DNA from: Gilliamella mensalis
Lineage (GTDB): Bacteria > Pseudomonadota > Gammaproteobacteria > Enterobacterales > Orbaceae
Direction of reading: 5' to 3'
NCBI RefSeq assembly: GCF_900103085.1
Contig: NZ_FMWR01000003.1
Coordinates: 109,144 to 173,143, forward strand
Length of the DNA: 64,000 nucleotides
The notes beneath the pieces were generated by a model that ran no database searches, was not told the origin of the DNA, and worked only from the letters and a program-made list of their open reading frames with translations. The translations under genes were made by a program, and so were the position numbers. Shown here in pieces: positions 1-6,596 of this stretch; the stretch's first letter is position 1; each line of letters opens with the position of its first letter.

Positions 1-701
1 TCAAAATACCAATGATTACGGTTTATTGGTTGATCTTGCCGGCGCTGAATTTTTATTATTTCAAAATCGGCATTTTGATCTTTATGTTCCCAATAATATT
101 CATCAGCAACACTGTTTAACAAATCGCTAATGACAGGATCGCGTTGATGATATTGTTGATAATGTTTATCAGCAAAAATAAATGCATCACAAAGCGTTCC
201 TTCATAGAGAACAGGGGATAAAGGCAGTGCCAATGGCGAGTTTTTTCTACCTACATATAATGGAAAAACTGGCGTTAATAATGCTTGTTGTATTTGCTGC
301 ACACTGTAGGGAGCACCTTTGGTTTCTGTCATCACAATTTGATAATAAATGTCGTTATAATATTCACGCTGTGAAAGTAGGGTTTCTAACTCATTAGGAT
401 TACGACGAATTTCATCAAAACGGGTATATAATAACTGCTTTTTATTTGCTCTGGGGACTTGGACGGTTTGAAAATCGCTAAACCAACTGCTGTTTGCTTT
501 AAATGGGCGTATCGCAAAATTATAGTGTTGATTAAACGTATCGAGTTTATTGTCTTCACGCCGAATACCTAATGCTGCCGCCACTAGCCCTAATAAAGCC
601 GAGCGAGAAGGAATATCATTACTATGGCGAATCTCGCCAATAGCATGCTCTCCCCACGATGTCAATGGTGCATAAATCTGAAAGATAAGATGTTTTATCA
701 T
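1..701 (-). CDS. cas5e: Cas5e (CasD), Cascade subunit, 3' end beyond window
   Basis: Subunit of the type I-E Cascade complex that caps the crRNA 5' handle. Reading leftward from ATG 699-701, the frame is open to the window edge (233 codons). It begins MIKHLIFQIYAPLTSWGE, followed by a GEIRHSNDIPSRSALLGLV segment typical of CasD, and its last visible residues (RRQDQPINRNHWYF) resemble the E. coli CasD C-terminus, so only a few residues should be missing. The cas7 stop codon is built into its ribosome site (TAAGGAG), giving tight coupling. cas6e, cas1 and cas2 would be expected further left, outside the window. Identity is from remembered family sequence. Confidence 0.9.
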   Translation of the reverse strand, partial: MIKHLIFQIYAPLTSWGEHAIGEIRHSNDIPSRSALLGLVAAALGIRREDNKLDTFNQHYNFAIRPFKANSSWFSDFQTVQVPRANKKQLLYTRFDEIRRNPNELETLLSQREYYNDIYYQIVMTETKGAPYSVQQIQQALLTPVFPLYVGRKNSPLALPLSPVLYEGTLCDAFIFADKHYQQYHQRDPVISDLLNSVADEYYWEHKDQNADFEIIKIQRRQDQPINRNHWYF

Positions 702-713
702 CTCGACGGCTCC

Positions 714-1778
714 TTATTTTTGGGCAACAAAATCTAATGCAGCGGTTAAGGTTCCTTTTCCTGTTTCAGTATTGAGTACGTAGCGACTATCGGCACATTG
801 ACCATATACCTTATCAAATTTATCAAGCTGTTGTTCTAAACGCGCAATCGCATCATTAACCATATCGTCGCTACGAATTGGATTAAAATAAGCAACAGCT
901 AACGAGCGTGGTTGTTGAACCCCTTTTTCAATCAATAAGTAAGAGGTATAAGCCCGTGATGCAAAACTATTTTGCATACCGGTTGGTGCCACTTTAGTCG
1001 CAGCTTCGGTTAAGGCTTTTAATGTTTTTTCAACCAATGCCTCATCGCCATTTAGGTTTTCTAACAATAACTCACGACTAATACAGATGTAAGTATAAAA
1101 AAGAGCTGAAGCAAAACCACGTTCACCTAAATGCGCAGAGCCGGCATCTTCCTCATTATTATTTAAATCATCCACTGCGGTAAAAAAGTCATCTTCAATG
1201 GTGACAGTACTAACTCCTAAAGCATGAGATACTTGGCAAGCAGCTTCAACATTAAATGCAGGACTATTAGCTAACATTCGTCCAAACAAAGCAATATCAA
1301 TGCAGCTATTTTCTTTACGGAGTAATTTAACCTCGGCATCGGTCGGCTCACGATTTTCATTAATTAACACGTCTACTAATTGATCAATGGCTTGTTTTTC
1401 ATTGCTACTAATATGCACCAATTGTTCAATATCTAAATTAGCCAGAGGATCTTTCGGTGATTTTTCATTTTTTACTTTGCCAAATTGTGCAGCAATTTTA
1501 ATGGCGCTCGCTTTCGCAATTTTTTCGGAAATGCCTTGATCAAGCATATTTTTATAAACCCAATCTCGTGCAAATCGACGCGAACGTACGCCTATATTGT
1601 CACTTAATGATTGATAGAAATAATCCGAAGTTCGCCATGCTCTTTTTAAACTTTGCGATGAAATACGTAATCGGTCACTGTTGCCCATTTTTGCAGTTTT
1701 TGGTCGACCAAGTTCATCACGGTTCAAATTAGATGGCGCATAAGCAGTCAATAAGTGTAATTGAATAAATGTTGTCAT
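714..1778 (-). CDS. cas7e: Cas7e (CasC/Cse4), Cascade backbone subunit
   Basis: 354 aa, close to the 363 aa of E. coli CasC. Six copies form the helical backbone of type I-E Cascade along the crRNA spacer. Visible family hallmarks are the N-terminal segment LHLLTAYAPSNLNRDELG, RISSQSLKRAWR near residue 40, an IDIALFGRM segment mid-protein, and AVDDLNNNEEDAGSAHLGER. The start ATG is preceded by AAGGAA that lies inside the last codons of cse2, with 5 nt between cse2 stop and this ATG, so it is translationally coupled. It is third in the visible order cse1-cse2-cas7-cas5. Confidence 0.95.
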   Translation of the reverse strand: MTTFIQLHLLTAYAPSNLNRDELGRPKTAKMGNSDRLRISSQSLKRAWRTSDYFYQSLSDNIGVRSRRFARDWVYKNMLDQGISEKIAKASAIKIAAQFGKVKNEKSPKDPLANLDIEQLVHISSNEKQAIDQLVDVLINENREPTDAEVKLLRKENSCIDIALFGRMLANSPAFNVEAACQVSHALGVSTVTIEDDFFTAVDDLNNNEEDAGSAHLGERGFASALFYTYICISRELLLENLNGDEALVEKTLKALTEAATKVAPTGMQNSFASRAYTSYLLIEKGVQQPRSLAVAYFNPIRSDDMVNDAIARLEQQLDKFDKVYGQCADSRYVLNTETGKGTLTAALDFVAQK

Positions 1779-1783
1779 TGTCG

Positions 1784-2401
1784 TTATTCCTTAGGTAATT
1801 TATTAGTCGAGTAGTAATCCATCGCCCAACGAACAGAAAGGCGTTCAAACGGATTGATAGTTGGAGATAAATTTTGTAGTCGATTATGCCACTCTCGCAC
1901 CCACAAAAAAATGCCATCAGCAAGTGAAAAAAGGTTTACTCCCTGTTCACCACGTAATTTGACGGCACGAATTAATCGTCGACAAAACTCTTCAGGTGTT
2001 TCACTGGTTTGTAATTGCTCAAAACGTAAAGGAGACATAATATTACGCTGTCCGCCTTTTGCCTTTTCGCTTAATTGTGCAGCAAAAGGGGCTTTCTCAT
2101 TATTAGCGCTCGCAAAAGCAGCAACCGCAACAAATATTGCTAATGCCTGCTGATGAACAGGGGTTGGTGTTAATCTGTGAGTATCGTTAAATAGTACGTT
2201 GGCTAAACAAAAATACCCTTCATGTAACATAACCCCAAAAGGTAATGTCGCTCGACGTAGTTCAGCTCGTAATTTTCGCCCATTATAAGTACCGCCATAA
2301 AAAGGATATGATCTTTGTTGCAGCATTGAAAACCATTCATTAATACATTTTTTGTGGCTTTCATTTAATATAATTGTCTTTTTAATAAGATTGTTTGACA
2401 T
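1784..2401 (-). CDS. cse2: Cse2 (CasB), Cascade small subunit
   Basis: 205 aa from ATG at 2401; the frame also opens 24 nt upstream at a TTG, but ATG 2401 has a good site (AGGGAGA) and is preferred. Cse2 is a helical, basic protein present as a dimer in type I-E Cascade that stabilises crRNA and the displaced DNA strand. Recognisable family features are the arginine-rich GRKLRAELRRA segment near residue 45, a FLWVREWHNRLQ segment near the C-terminus, and the position between cse1 and cas7. Sequence conservation in Cse2 is low, so part of the call rests on context. Confidence 0.9.
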   Translation of the reverse strand: MSNNLIKKTIILNESHKKCINEWFSMLQQRSYPFYGGTYNGRKLRAELRRATLPFGVMLHEGYFCLANVLFNDTHRLTPTPVHQQALAIFVAVAAFASANNEKAPFAAQLSEKAKGGQRNIMSPLRFEQLQTSETPEEFCRRLIRAVKLRGEQGVNLFSLADGIFLWVREWHNRLQNLSPTINPFERLSVRWAMDYYSTNKLPKE

Positions 2402-2427
2402 ACTGTTCTCCCTATCCAAAAACAAGG

Positions 2428-3945
2428 CTATTTGGTGTTTTTTATCTTTTTTATATACTTTAGTTTATTAAAATCAATGAGTAACTTTTCTCTAGCACTG
2501 ATTTTTTCGGATGTAACCAACTGTTCATCAGGATTAGCAAACGCCGCTTTATCATAGGTTTGAGTAATATAATGTAGTAAAGTATTTGCCCAATTTGCTA
2601 ACAAATGGAATCGACCTTCGGGATTATCTTTTTGGTCTATTAGTTGTTTTACAAATTGGTAAAATGCTGGTTCGGTCTCTTTCCAATAAGCGATGTCTAA
2701 CACACTAGATTGTTTATTTATCGCTGTCATAGCTTTACGCAGTATTGGCAAGGTCTCTTTACTTAATTCTAATGCCAGTGCAATAAGCTCTTCTAGGTCG
2801 CTGTCAGGATCAGCTAAAGCGGGATATACAGGAAAAGTGTGTTCATGCCAGCAACGTGCTTTCATATTGTCAAAATCATAACCAAAGCACCATAAGCGAT
2901 AGTGTTCGTTATCTTTTAGCCTACGCGCTTCATGGATAAAGACCACTTTTGCCGCTTCAACATTATCATGTTTTGTTAGCATGCCTAGCCAATCGCGATA
3001 AATTAAACCACCGGGTTGACCTTTAATCGCTAATGGTGCGCCTGTTTTACTATCGATTCGATATGGCGTTAAAGGATGTCGCCAATGTTGATATTGAATA
3101 CCATAATTTTTAGTTTGATATTGCGTAATTAATTGTGACGAGGTTGCGCCACACAGATCACATTTCCCTTGCTTAGTCTGTTCAAAATCAAGTTCTATTC
3201 GTCGTGGCATTCCCCAAAAAGCTTGGCAATAACTGGCTTGTTGAGGAAATAGACTCAAATTCTTCGGTGGTTCACTGGTTTTAGTCGTATTGAGCCATGG
3301 AAAGACAGATTCATCAAATTGGCGTGGTTTATCATCATCTAATGGTATTACGTTTAACCATAATTTCTTCCATAATGGTGTTGGTTTATTTAGTTCTGGC
3401 ATAATCAACGTCGTTATCGGCCCACCACCACGCAAACTAACTCGATATCCTTGTCCACCAGATGGTGCATTAGTTTGTAAAGTAAATAGTGCTATTGCTG
3501 CACAGTGTGGGCAAATTTCCTTGACAAAATCACGTTTGATAAAGTGGTCGGTGTTCTTCTTTAATGCGTTTTCACCTGGTGCTTCAACTAATAAACCTGA
3601 TATTGGTAAAGCATTGCCGTCTAATTTCGTGAAATCTTGCATAAAGGCGGGTTTATTTGCACCAAATTGCATAGCCGATTTAATTTGATCAAATGCTTTA
3701 TCTAAATCAGATTGCGAAATGCCATCATCCCAGTAGTCAAACCACTCCTCATTATCTTCTGGAGAAAAGGTGGTTTGCAACAAACCGATAAGAAACTGAT
3801 AGGCAGCACCTTGAAAATCAGCTCTAAAATAGGCTAAATCAGAAATAGTTTCATCAGCGATTTGACTAGGTTTAATCTTACTAACATGACCATCAAAATG
3901 GATAACCGGAATCCATTTTTCGTCTAACAGCGAGAAAGAAGACAA
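2428..3945 (-). CDS. cse1: Cse1 (CasA/Cas8e), Cascade large PAM-reading subunit
   Basis: 505 aa versus about 502 in E. coli. Cse1 reads the PAM and recruits Cas3. It begins with LLDEKWIPV, like other Cse1 proteins, and contains CPHCAAIALF, GYRVSLRGGGPITTL and a GKCDLCGA segment matching the E. coli cysteine pair region. The start is TTG at 3943-3945, chosen because AAGGAG sits five nt upstream and the frame begins with family sequence immediately after it. The stop is followed 26 nt later by cse2. First large gene of the cas operon; a 56-codon ORF precedes it. Confidence 0.95.
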   Translation of the reverse strand: MSSFSLLDEKWIPVIHFDGHVSKIKPSQIADETISDLAYFRADFQGAAYQFLIGLLQTTFSPEDNEEWFDYWDDGISQSDLDKAFDQIKSAMQFGANKPAFMQDFTKLDGNALPISGLLVEAPGENALKKNTDHFIKRDFVKEICPHCAAIALFTLQTNAPSGGQGYRVSLRGGGPITTLIMPELNKPTPLWKKLWLNVIPLDDDKPRQFDESVFPWLNTTKTSEPPKNLSLFPQQASYCQAFWGMPRRIELDFEQTKQGKCDLCGATSSQLITQYQTKNYGIQYQHWRHPLTPYRIDSKTGAPLAIKGQPGGLIYRDWLGMLTKHDNVEAAKVVFIHEARRLKDNEHYRLWCFGYDFDNMKARCWHEHTFPVYPALADPDSDLEELIALALELSKETLPILRKAMTAINKQSSVLDIAYWKETEPAFYQFVKQLIDQKDNPEGRFHLLANWANTLLHYITQTYDKAAFANPDEQLVTSEKISAREKLLIDFNKLKYIKKIKNTK

Positions 3946-3973
3946 ACTATACTCCTTATTTAGAATTTTAATG

Positions 3974-4000
3974 TAAGCGGAAAGTTAGTTATTCCGCTTA
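3974..4000. repeat. 9-bp perfect inverted repeat between the small ORF and cse1
   Basis: TAAGCGGAA at 3974-3982 and TTCCGCTTA at 3992-4000 are perfect inverted arms around a 9-nt loop. There is no T run after the stem on either strand, so it does not look like a classical terminator. It sits 30-55 bp upstream of the cse1 start and could be an operator or an RNA hairpin affecting cse1 expression. Confidence 0.5.
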
Positions 4001-4016
4001 TCGGTATTAACTTAAA

Positions 4017-4187
4017 TTATTTAAGTGTTCGAGGGGTTTGTTTATTGATCTCAATACTTAAACAATAAGATCGAGTTTCTTGATCATCTATTTTCTGTTT
4101 GATTTCAACAGCCCAAACTTTCTTACAAAATTGGCTACTTTTTTGCATTGCTCTTTGTAAATGAATAAAATACTTTATAAAGTTCAC
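4017..4187 (-). CDS. 56-aa unknown ORF at the head of the cas operon
   Basis: GTG start at 4185-4187 with GAGG eight nt upstream; an in-frame stop lies just before it. The product is lysine/glutamine rich, with two cysteines and no membrane segment (start VNFIKYFIHLQRAMQ, end INKQTPRTLK). It lies between the predicted cas promoter and cse1, on the same strand, so it would be the first cistron of the cas transcript. I recognise no family. It could be a small cas-associated protein, a leader ORF affecting cse1 translation, or a chance frame. The good start signal argues for translation. Confidence 0.5.
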   Translation of the reverse strand: MNFIKYFIHLQRAMQKSSQFCKKVWAVEIKQKIDDQETRSYCLSIEINKQTPRTLK

Positions 4188-4272
4188 AATTAATTACCTC
4201 TAAATTGATGATTGATAATTTTAGCAATGCATGTATAATCAAGGTTTCTCATTCCTGTGGCTATTACATACA

Positions 4273-4314
4273 ATGCTAAAAGCTAGGTTGTTCTAGCCAT
4301 TATCAATTTAGCAT
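4273..4314. repeat. Nested dyad overlapping the cas promoter -10/start region
   Basis: Outer arms ATGCTAAA (4273-4280) and TTTAGCAT (4307-4314) enclose inner arms GCTAG (4282-4286) and CTAGC (4293-4297). The outer right arm overlaps the predicted -10 of the cas promoter. It may be an operator for a repressor or a structured 5' leader. Confidence 0.45.
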
Positions 4315-4333
4315 AGTGGCACTTGTCGGTCAA
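4305..4333 (-). promoter_or_regulatory. Predicted sigma70 promoter of the cas operon
   Basis: On the minus strand, TTGACC (4328-4333) and TAAATT (4305-4310) are separated by exactly 17 nt. TGC directly before the -10 gives an extended -10. Transcription would start near 4298 and run through the 56-codon ORF into cse1. The best-scoring promoter I can see upstream of cse1. Confidence 0.65.
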
Positions 4334-4342
4334 CAAAAATAA

Positions 4343-4366
4343 AAGATAGTAAGACTTAATTAAATA
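4343..4366 (+). promoter_or_regulatory. CreR-like target site (AAG PAM + 21-nt protospacer) next to the cas promoter
   Basis: AAG at 4343-4345, the canonical type I-E PAM, is followed at 4346-4366 by a sequence matching 17 of 21 nt of the guide at 4473-4493. The first eight (ATAGTAAG) match exactly. Mismatches are at guide positions 9, 12, 18 and 21; 12 and 18 are positions flipped out and unread in Cascade. The PAM lies 10 bp from the -35 of the cas promoter, so a bound Cascade would sit against the polymerase site. Confidence 0.8.
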
Positions 4367-4416
4367 ATAAAAAGAGCTAACTATTAAATTACAATTAATA
4401 AAAAATACTATTTATA

Positions 4417-4425
4417 TGATATAAT
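4417..4425 (+). promoter_or_regulatory. Predicted promoter of the CreR-like RNA (extended -10)
   Basis: TGATATAAT at 4417-4425 is a consensus -10 (TATAAT) with the TGN extension. No good -35 is visible (TTAATA at 4395-4400, spacing 19), which an extended -10 can tolerate. Initiation near 4431 would place the start about 13 nt before the first degenerate repeat. Confidence 0.65.
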
Positions 4426-4443
4426 CAAGGATCTATCATAAAA

Positions 4444-4472
4444 TAGTTCCTTATATTAATAGGGATAAACCA
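4444..4472 (+). CRISPR. Degenerate type I-E repeat 1 with re-paired stem
   Basis: 29 nt, aligning without gaps to the E. coli I-E repeat with 17 identities (positions 2-7, 15 and 19-28). The stem positions 6-11/16-21 changed to CCTTAT/ATAGGG: three base pairs switched from G-C to A-T on both sides and one became T-G, with the 4-nt loop kept at 12-15. Pairing is conserved although the bases are not. Confidence 0.75.
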
Positions 4473-4493
4473 ATAGTAAGCCTGAATTATATC

Positions 4494-4522
4494 TAGTTCC
4501 CCACACCTAGTGGGGTTTTCCA
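4494..4522 (+). CRISPR. Degenerate type I-E repeat 2
   Basis: Starts TAGTTCCCC and forms a six-pair CCCCAC/GTGGGG hairpin with a 5-nt loop, followed by TTTTCC in place of the usual handle. The lost handle suggests there is no further spacer; the hairpin plus T run may also end transcription. Confidence 0.75.
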
Positions 4523-4726
4523 TCTAAGTATACTACTTAAACAAAACTTTTTATTTCTAGCTACTATTTATTGTCAAAAATGAGATCCGCATTTAATCTT
4601 TTTCAAAATATAAAAATAATTTCACGAAATGGACTATATTTAAGACCTGATAGTTAAAGCTCTTCGAGGCACATTATGCGAAGCATCATATTAATAAAAG
4701 CCTATATCATAACCAGCCATAAATGG

Positions 4727-4755
4727 GCGACATAGTACTGGTTAGCCAGTATAAT
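4727..4755 (+). promoter_or_regulatory. Predicted frdC promoter with dyad in the spacer
   Basis: GCGACA (4727-4732) and TATAAT (4750-4755) with 17-nt spacing. The palindrome TACTGG-TTAG-CCAGTA (4736-4751) occupies the spacer and overlaps the -10, so a bound repressor would block the promoter. A dedicated promoter fits frdCD being expressed without frdAB. No FNR-type TTGAT-N4-ATCAA box was seen. Confidence 0.5.
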
Positions 4756-4814
4756 AACGAAATAAAAATTACCCCAACAAATCATTACAAATATAATGCA
4801 ATCTAGAGAGATTT

Positions 4815-5210
4815 ATGAATCAACAAAATAACAATAATTACCTTGATACTGTTCAGACTGATGTAAAGCCCCCTTTTATAATTGCTATAATGCATAAATT
4901 AGTTCCCTTTTCAATGATTTGGGTCAGTTTAGTGTTAATGTACGCTGTGATCTGTATGTACACAAATACCGTTGGGCAAGATGAGTTTTACCGTTTTATC
5001 TTCTTTTTGCGTAGTCCTGTTGTTGTTGTGCTTAATTGTTTTGCGTTATTGGTTAGCATTTTCCATTCAATAATTTGGTTCAATTTAGTGCCTAAAACGA
5101 TATTTTCATACCGAACTGATAAAAAATCACAATCCTATTTATTCATTGTGGGACTGTGGCTGGTGACAATTTTTGTTTCAGCTTATCTATTGTTCTTTAT
5201 ATTAAAATAA
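4815..5210 (+). CDS. frdC: Fumarate reductase membrane anchor subunit C (orphan)
   Basis: 131 aa with three hydrophobic helices (about 21-51, 64-89, 109-131). The segment FLRSPVVVVLNCFALL followed by FHSIIWFNLVPK matches the E. coli FrdC middle region, including its His82 and Trp86 equivalents. The REGT motif holding Glu29, which acts at the menaquinol site in E. coli, is absent (IMHKLVP instead). No frdA or frdB lies upstream: the gene follows the CRISPR regulatory region directly and has its own promoter. Weak ribosome site AGAGAG. It forms a pair with frdD 14 nt downstream. Confidence 0.85.
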   Translation: MNQQNNNNYLDTVQTDVKPPFIIAIMHKLVPFSMIWVSLVLMYAVICMYTNTVGQDEFYRFIFFLRSPVVVVLNCFALLVSIFHSIIWFNLVPKTIFSYRTDKKSQSYLFIVGLWLVTIFVSAYLLFFILK

Positions 5211-5224
5211 ATGGTATTTAGTCA

Positions 5225-5581
5225 ATGAAAAATAAACACATTCAAGCCCAAAATGCTAATGGAAAAATAATAAAAGGTTTATTTGCGTTAGGTGGCACAT
5301 GGGTAGCTATTTTTTCACCCATTATACTGGTGATTATGGCTTTTATCATCCCTTTTGGCGATGCAACAACACGTTCTTATGTGCTAAAAATAGTCACGAC
5401 AGAAATCGGCAAAGTTTTTTTAGTTTTGATGATTTCATTACCTATCTGGTGTGGGCTGCAACTAATTTTAACTATTTTGCACGAGCATAAAATCTATCCA
5501 AAGCGTGAAAAGTTACTTTTTTTGGGCTTAGCATTAGCATGGACACTACATGCTATTTATATATTGTTTATTCGAATATAG
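5225..5581 (+). CDS. frdD: Fumarate reductase membrane anchor subunit D (orphan)
   Basis: 118 aa versus 119 in E. coli FrdD, with three membrane helices. GLFALGGTWVAIFSP and LVLMISLPIWCGLQ correspond to the E. coli segments GLFGAGGMWSAIIAP and FLMIVLPLWCGLH. The Trp before the first GLF (W14 in E. coli) is Lys here, and the His after WCGL is Gln. Co-transcribed with frdC and closed by the hairpin at 5601-5643. With FrdC it should anchor a FrdAB flavoprotein/iron-sulfur dimer that would have to come from elsewhere in the genome. Confidence 0.85.
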   Translation: MKNKHIQAQNANGKIIKGLFALGGTWVAIFSPIILVIMAFIIPFGDATTRSYVLKIVTTEIGKVFLVLMISLPIWCGLQLILTILHEHKIYPKREKLLFLGLALAWTLHAIYILFIRI

Positions 5582-5600
5582 CTGACATTTTCGGATTGTG

Positions 5601-5643
5601 AAAATACAAAAAGCATTATTAGTAATAATGCTTTTTGTATTTT
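5601..5643. terminator. Bidirectional terminator between frdD and the convergent unknown gene
   Basis: A perfect 20-bp inverted repeat (5601-5620 and 5624-5643) around the loop AGT. The stem ends in A and T runs on both sides, so it works as a rho-independent terminator in either direction. Confidence 0.85.
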
Positions 5644-5649
5644 TGGAAA

Positions 5650-6513
5650 TTAATAATAAGTCAATTCGCGAATAATATTAGTTTGTTTATTGCTCTGATG
5701 ATTTTTAACTTTATTTGCTGTAAGCCAATCGTTTTTTTCATTAAAAGTTAAAAACTTAGTTGTATAATGTGCTGCTTCTTTTCCTGCTGATAAGTAAGAA
5801 GATTCTATGATAGTTAATCGATGATGAGCGTTATCATATTGATACGAAAAATCACGCTCGTTTTTCATATTATTGCTAAATTGGTACAACACTTTAGCTA
5901 ATAGTTGTTCTTGGTATCCAAACGTATAGATCGAAGCCCCTTTCTGGTCTGCGCCAGTATATTTACCGTTCTCATCAATTTCTTTAAGTTGCCATTGTAC
6001 ACTTTTATTGATAAGGCAATGATTACTGTCGTACATGTAATTATCGGTTTCAAAAAAAATAAAATTGACAGATTTTTTAGTTTGCAGGGATGCTACGATC
6101 CTGCCTTGTTCATCGGTATTAAATTGGATAATACTATTGGTTTTATCTTCTATATCTTCAATAATATTTTCCCAACCGGATTTATTTTTTTGTAGGTGTT
6201 CAGAATAAATTCGCAATTTTTTGCCTGAATGAAGATCATAATGGCTTTGCATAATAAGCCCATTGGCGTCATATTCTAGTGTGTGTTTTGCAGTCAAATG
6301 ATTAGTATCAGTATCCAATTTGGTGGTTGAGGTTCTAACCTCTTGCTTGATGCCTTTTACTGGTGAATCAATATAATCAAGAAGGTGAAAGATATAGTTA
6401 TTTGCCTGAACTATATTTTGAGTAGGATTATCACTACAGGTTAACGCCATAACATTTATTGAAATGAGTAACAGACTGGGCGTCAATAAAAAAGGGAGTA
6501 TTCGTGTTTGCAT
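5650..6513 (-). CDS. Exported protein of unknown function
   Basis: 287 aa from ATG 6513; an upstream TTG start at 6555 would spoil the signal peptide. The N-terminus is a signal peptide (MQTRILPFLL, hydrophobic run, then VMALTCSDNP). The mature part repeats short motifs such as EYDANGLI, YDSNHCLI and YQYDNAHHR, reminiscent of YD-type beta strands found in Rhs-like proteins, but no full Rhs domain is present. No family recognised. It converges on frdD and is separated from yejF by about 80 bp, so it is probably its own transcription unit. Confidence 0.6.
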   Translation of the reverse strand: MQTRILPFLLTPSLLLISINVMALTCSDNPTQNIVQANNYIFHLLDYIDSPVKGIKQEVRTSTTKLDTDTNHLTAKHTLEYDANGLIMQSHYDLHSGKKLRIYSEHLQKNKSGWENIIEDIEDKTNSIIQFNTDEQGRIVASLQTKKSVNFIFFETDNYMYDSNHCLINKSVQWQLKEIDENGKYTGADQKGASIYTFGYQEQLLAKVLYQFSNNMKNERDFSYQYDNAHHRLTIIESSYLSAGKEAAHYTTKFLTFNEKNDWLTANKVKNHQSNKQTNIIRELTYY

Positions 6514-6596
6514 TATGAACCTGCTATATAGATTGGTTGATGGATTTATTAGCAATGGTTTTATATAAACGATTGTTAATAAATTGTTCTGTAAAT

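Larger units (their letters stand above)
4431..4526 (+). ncRNA. CreR-like cas-regulating RNA (degenerate mini-CRISPR)
   Basis: Two degenerate type I-E repeats in the same orientation flank a 21-nt guide. Repeat 1 (4444-4472) keeps AGTTCC and GGGATAAACC in the exact register of the 29-nt I-E repeat and ends in an 8-nt handle, ATAAACCA. Repeat 2 (4494-4522) has a CCCCAC/GTGGGG hairpin. Cas6e cleavage 3' of each stem would release handle + 21-nt guide (4473-4493) + repeat-2 hairpin. The guide matches an AAG-flanked site 107 bp away beside the cas promoter. CreR RNAs that repress cas promoters by limited complementarity are known for types I-B, I-E and V-A; this assignment is inference from sequence. 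Confidence 0.8.

Noticed and set aside
182..397. Plus-strand ORF antisense to cas5
   Set aside because: It lies wholly within the intact cas5 frame, has no ribosome site and no recognisable product.
4444..4522. Ordinary CRISPR array
   Set aside because: Only two repeats, both degenerate, with a 21-nt gap instead of 32 and no further repeats; better explained as a regulatory mini-CRISPR.
4523..4814. Remnant of frdB before frdC
   Set aside because: No iron-sulfur cysteine motif or FrdB C-terminal sequence could be read in any frame.
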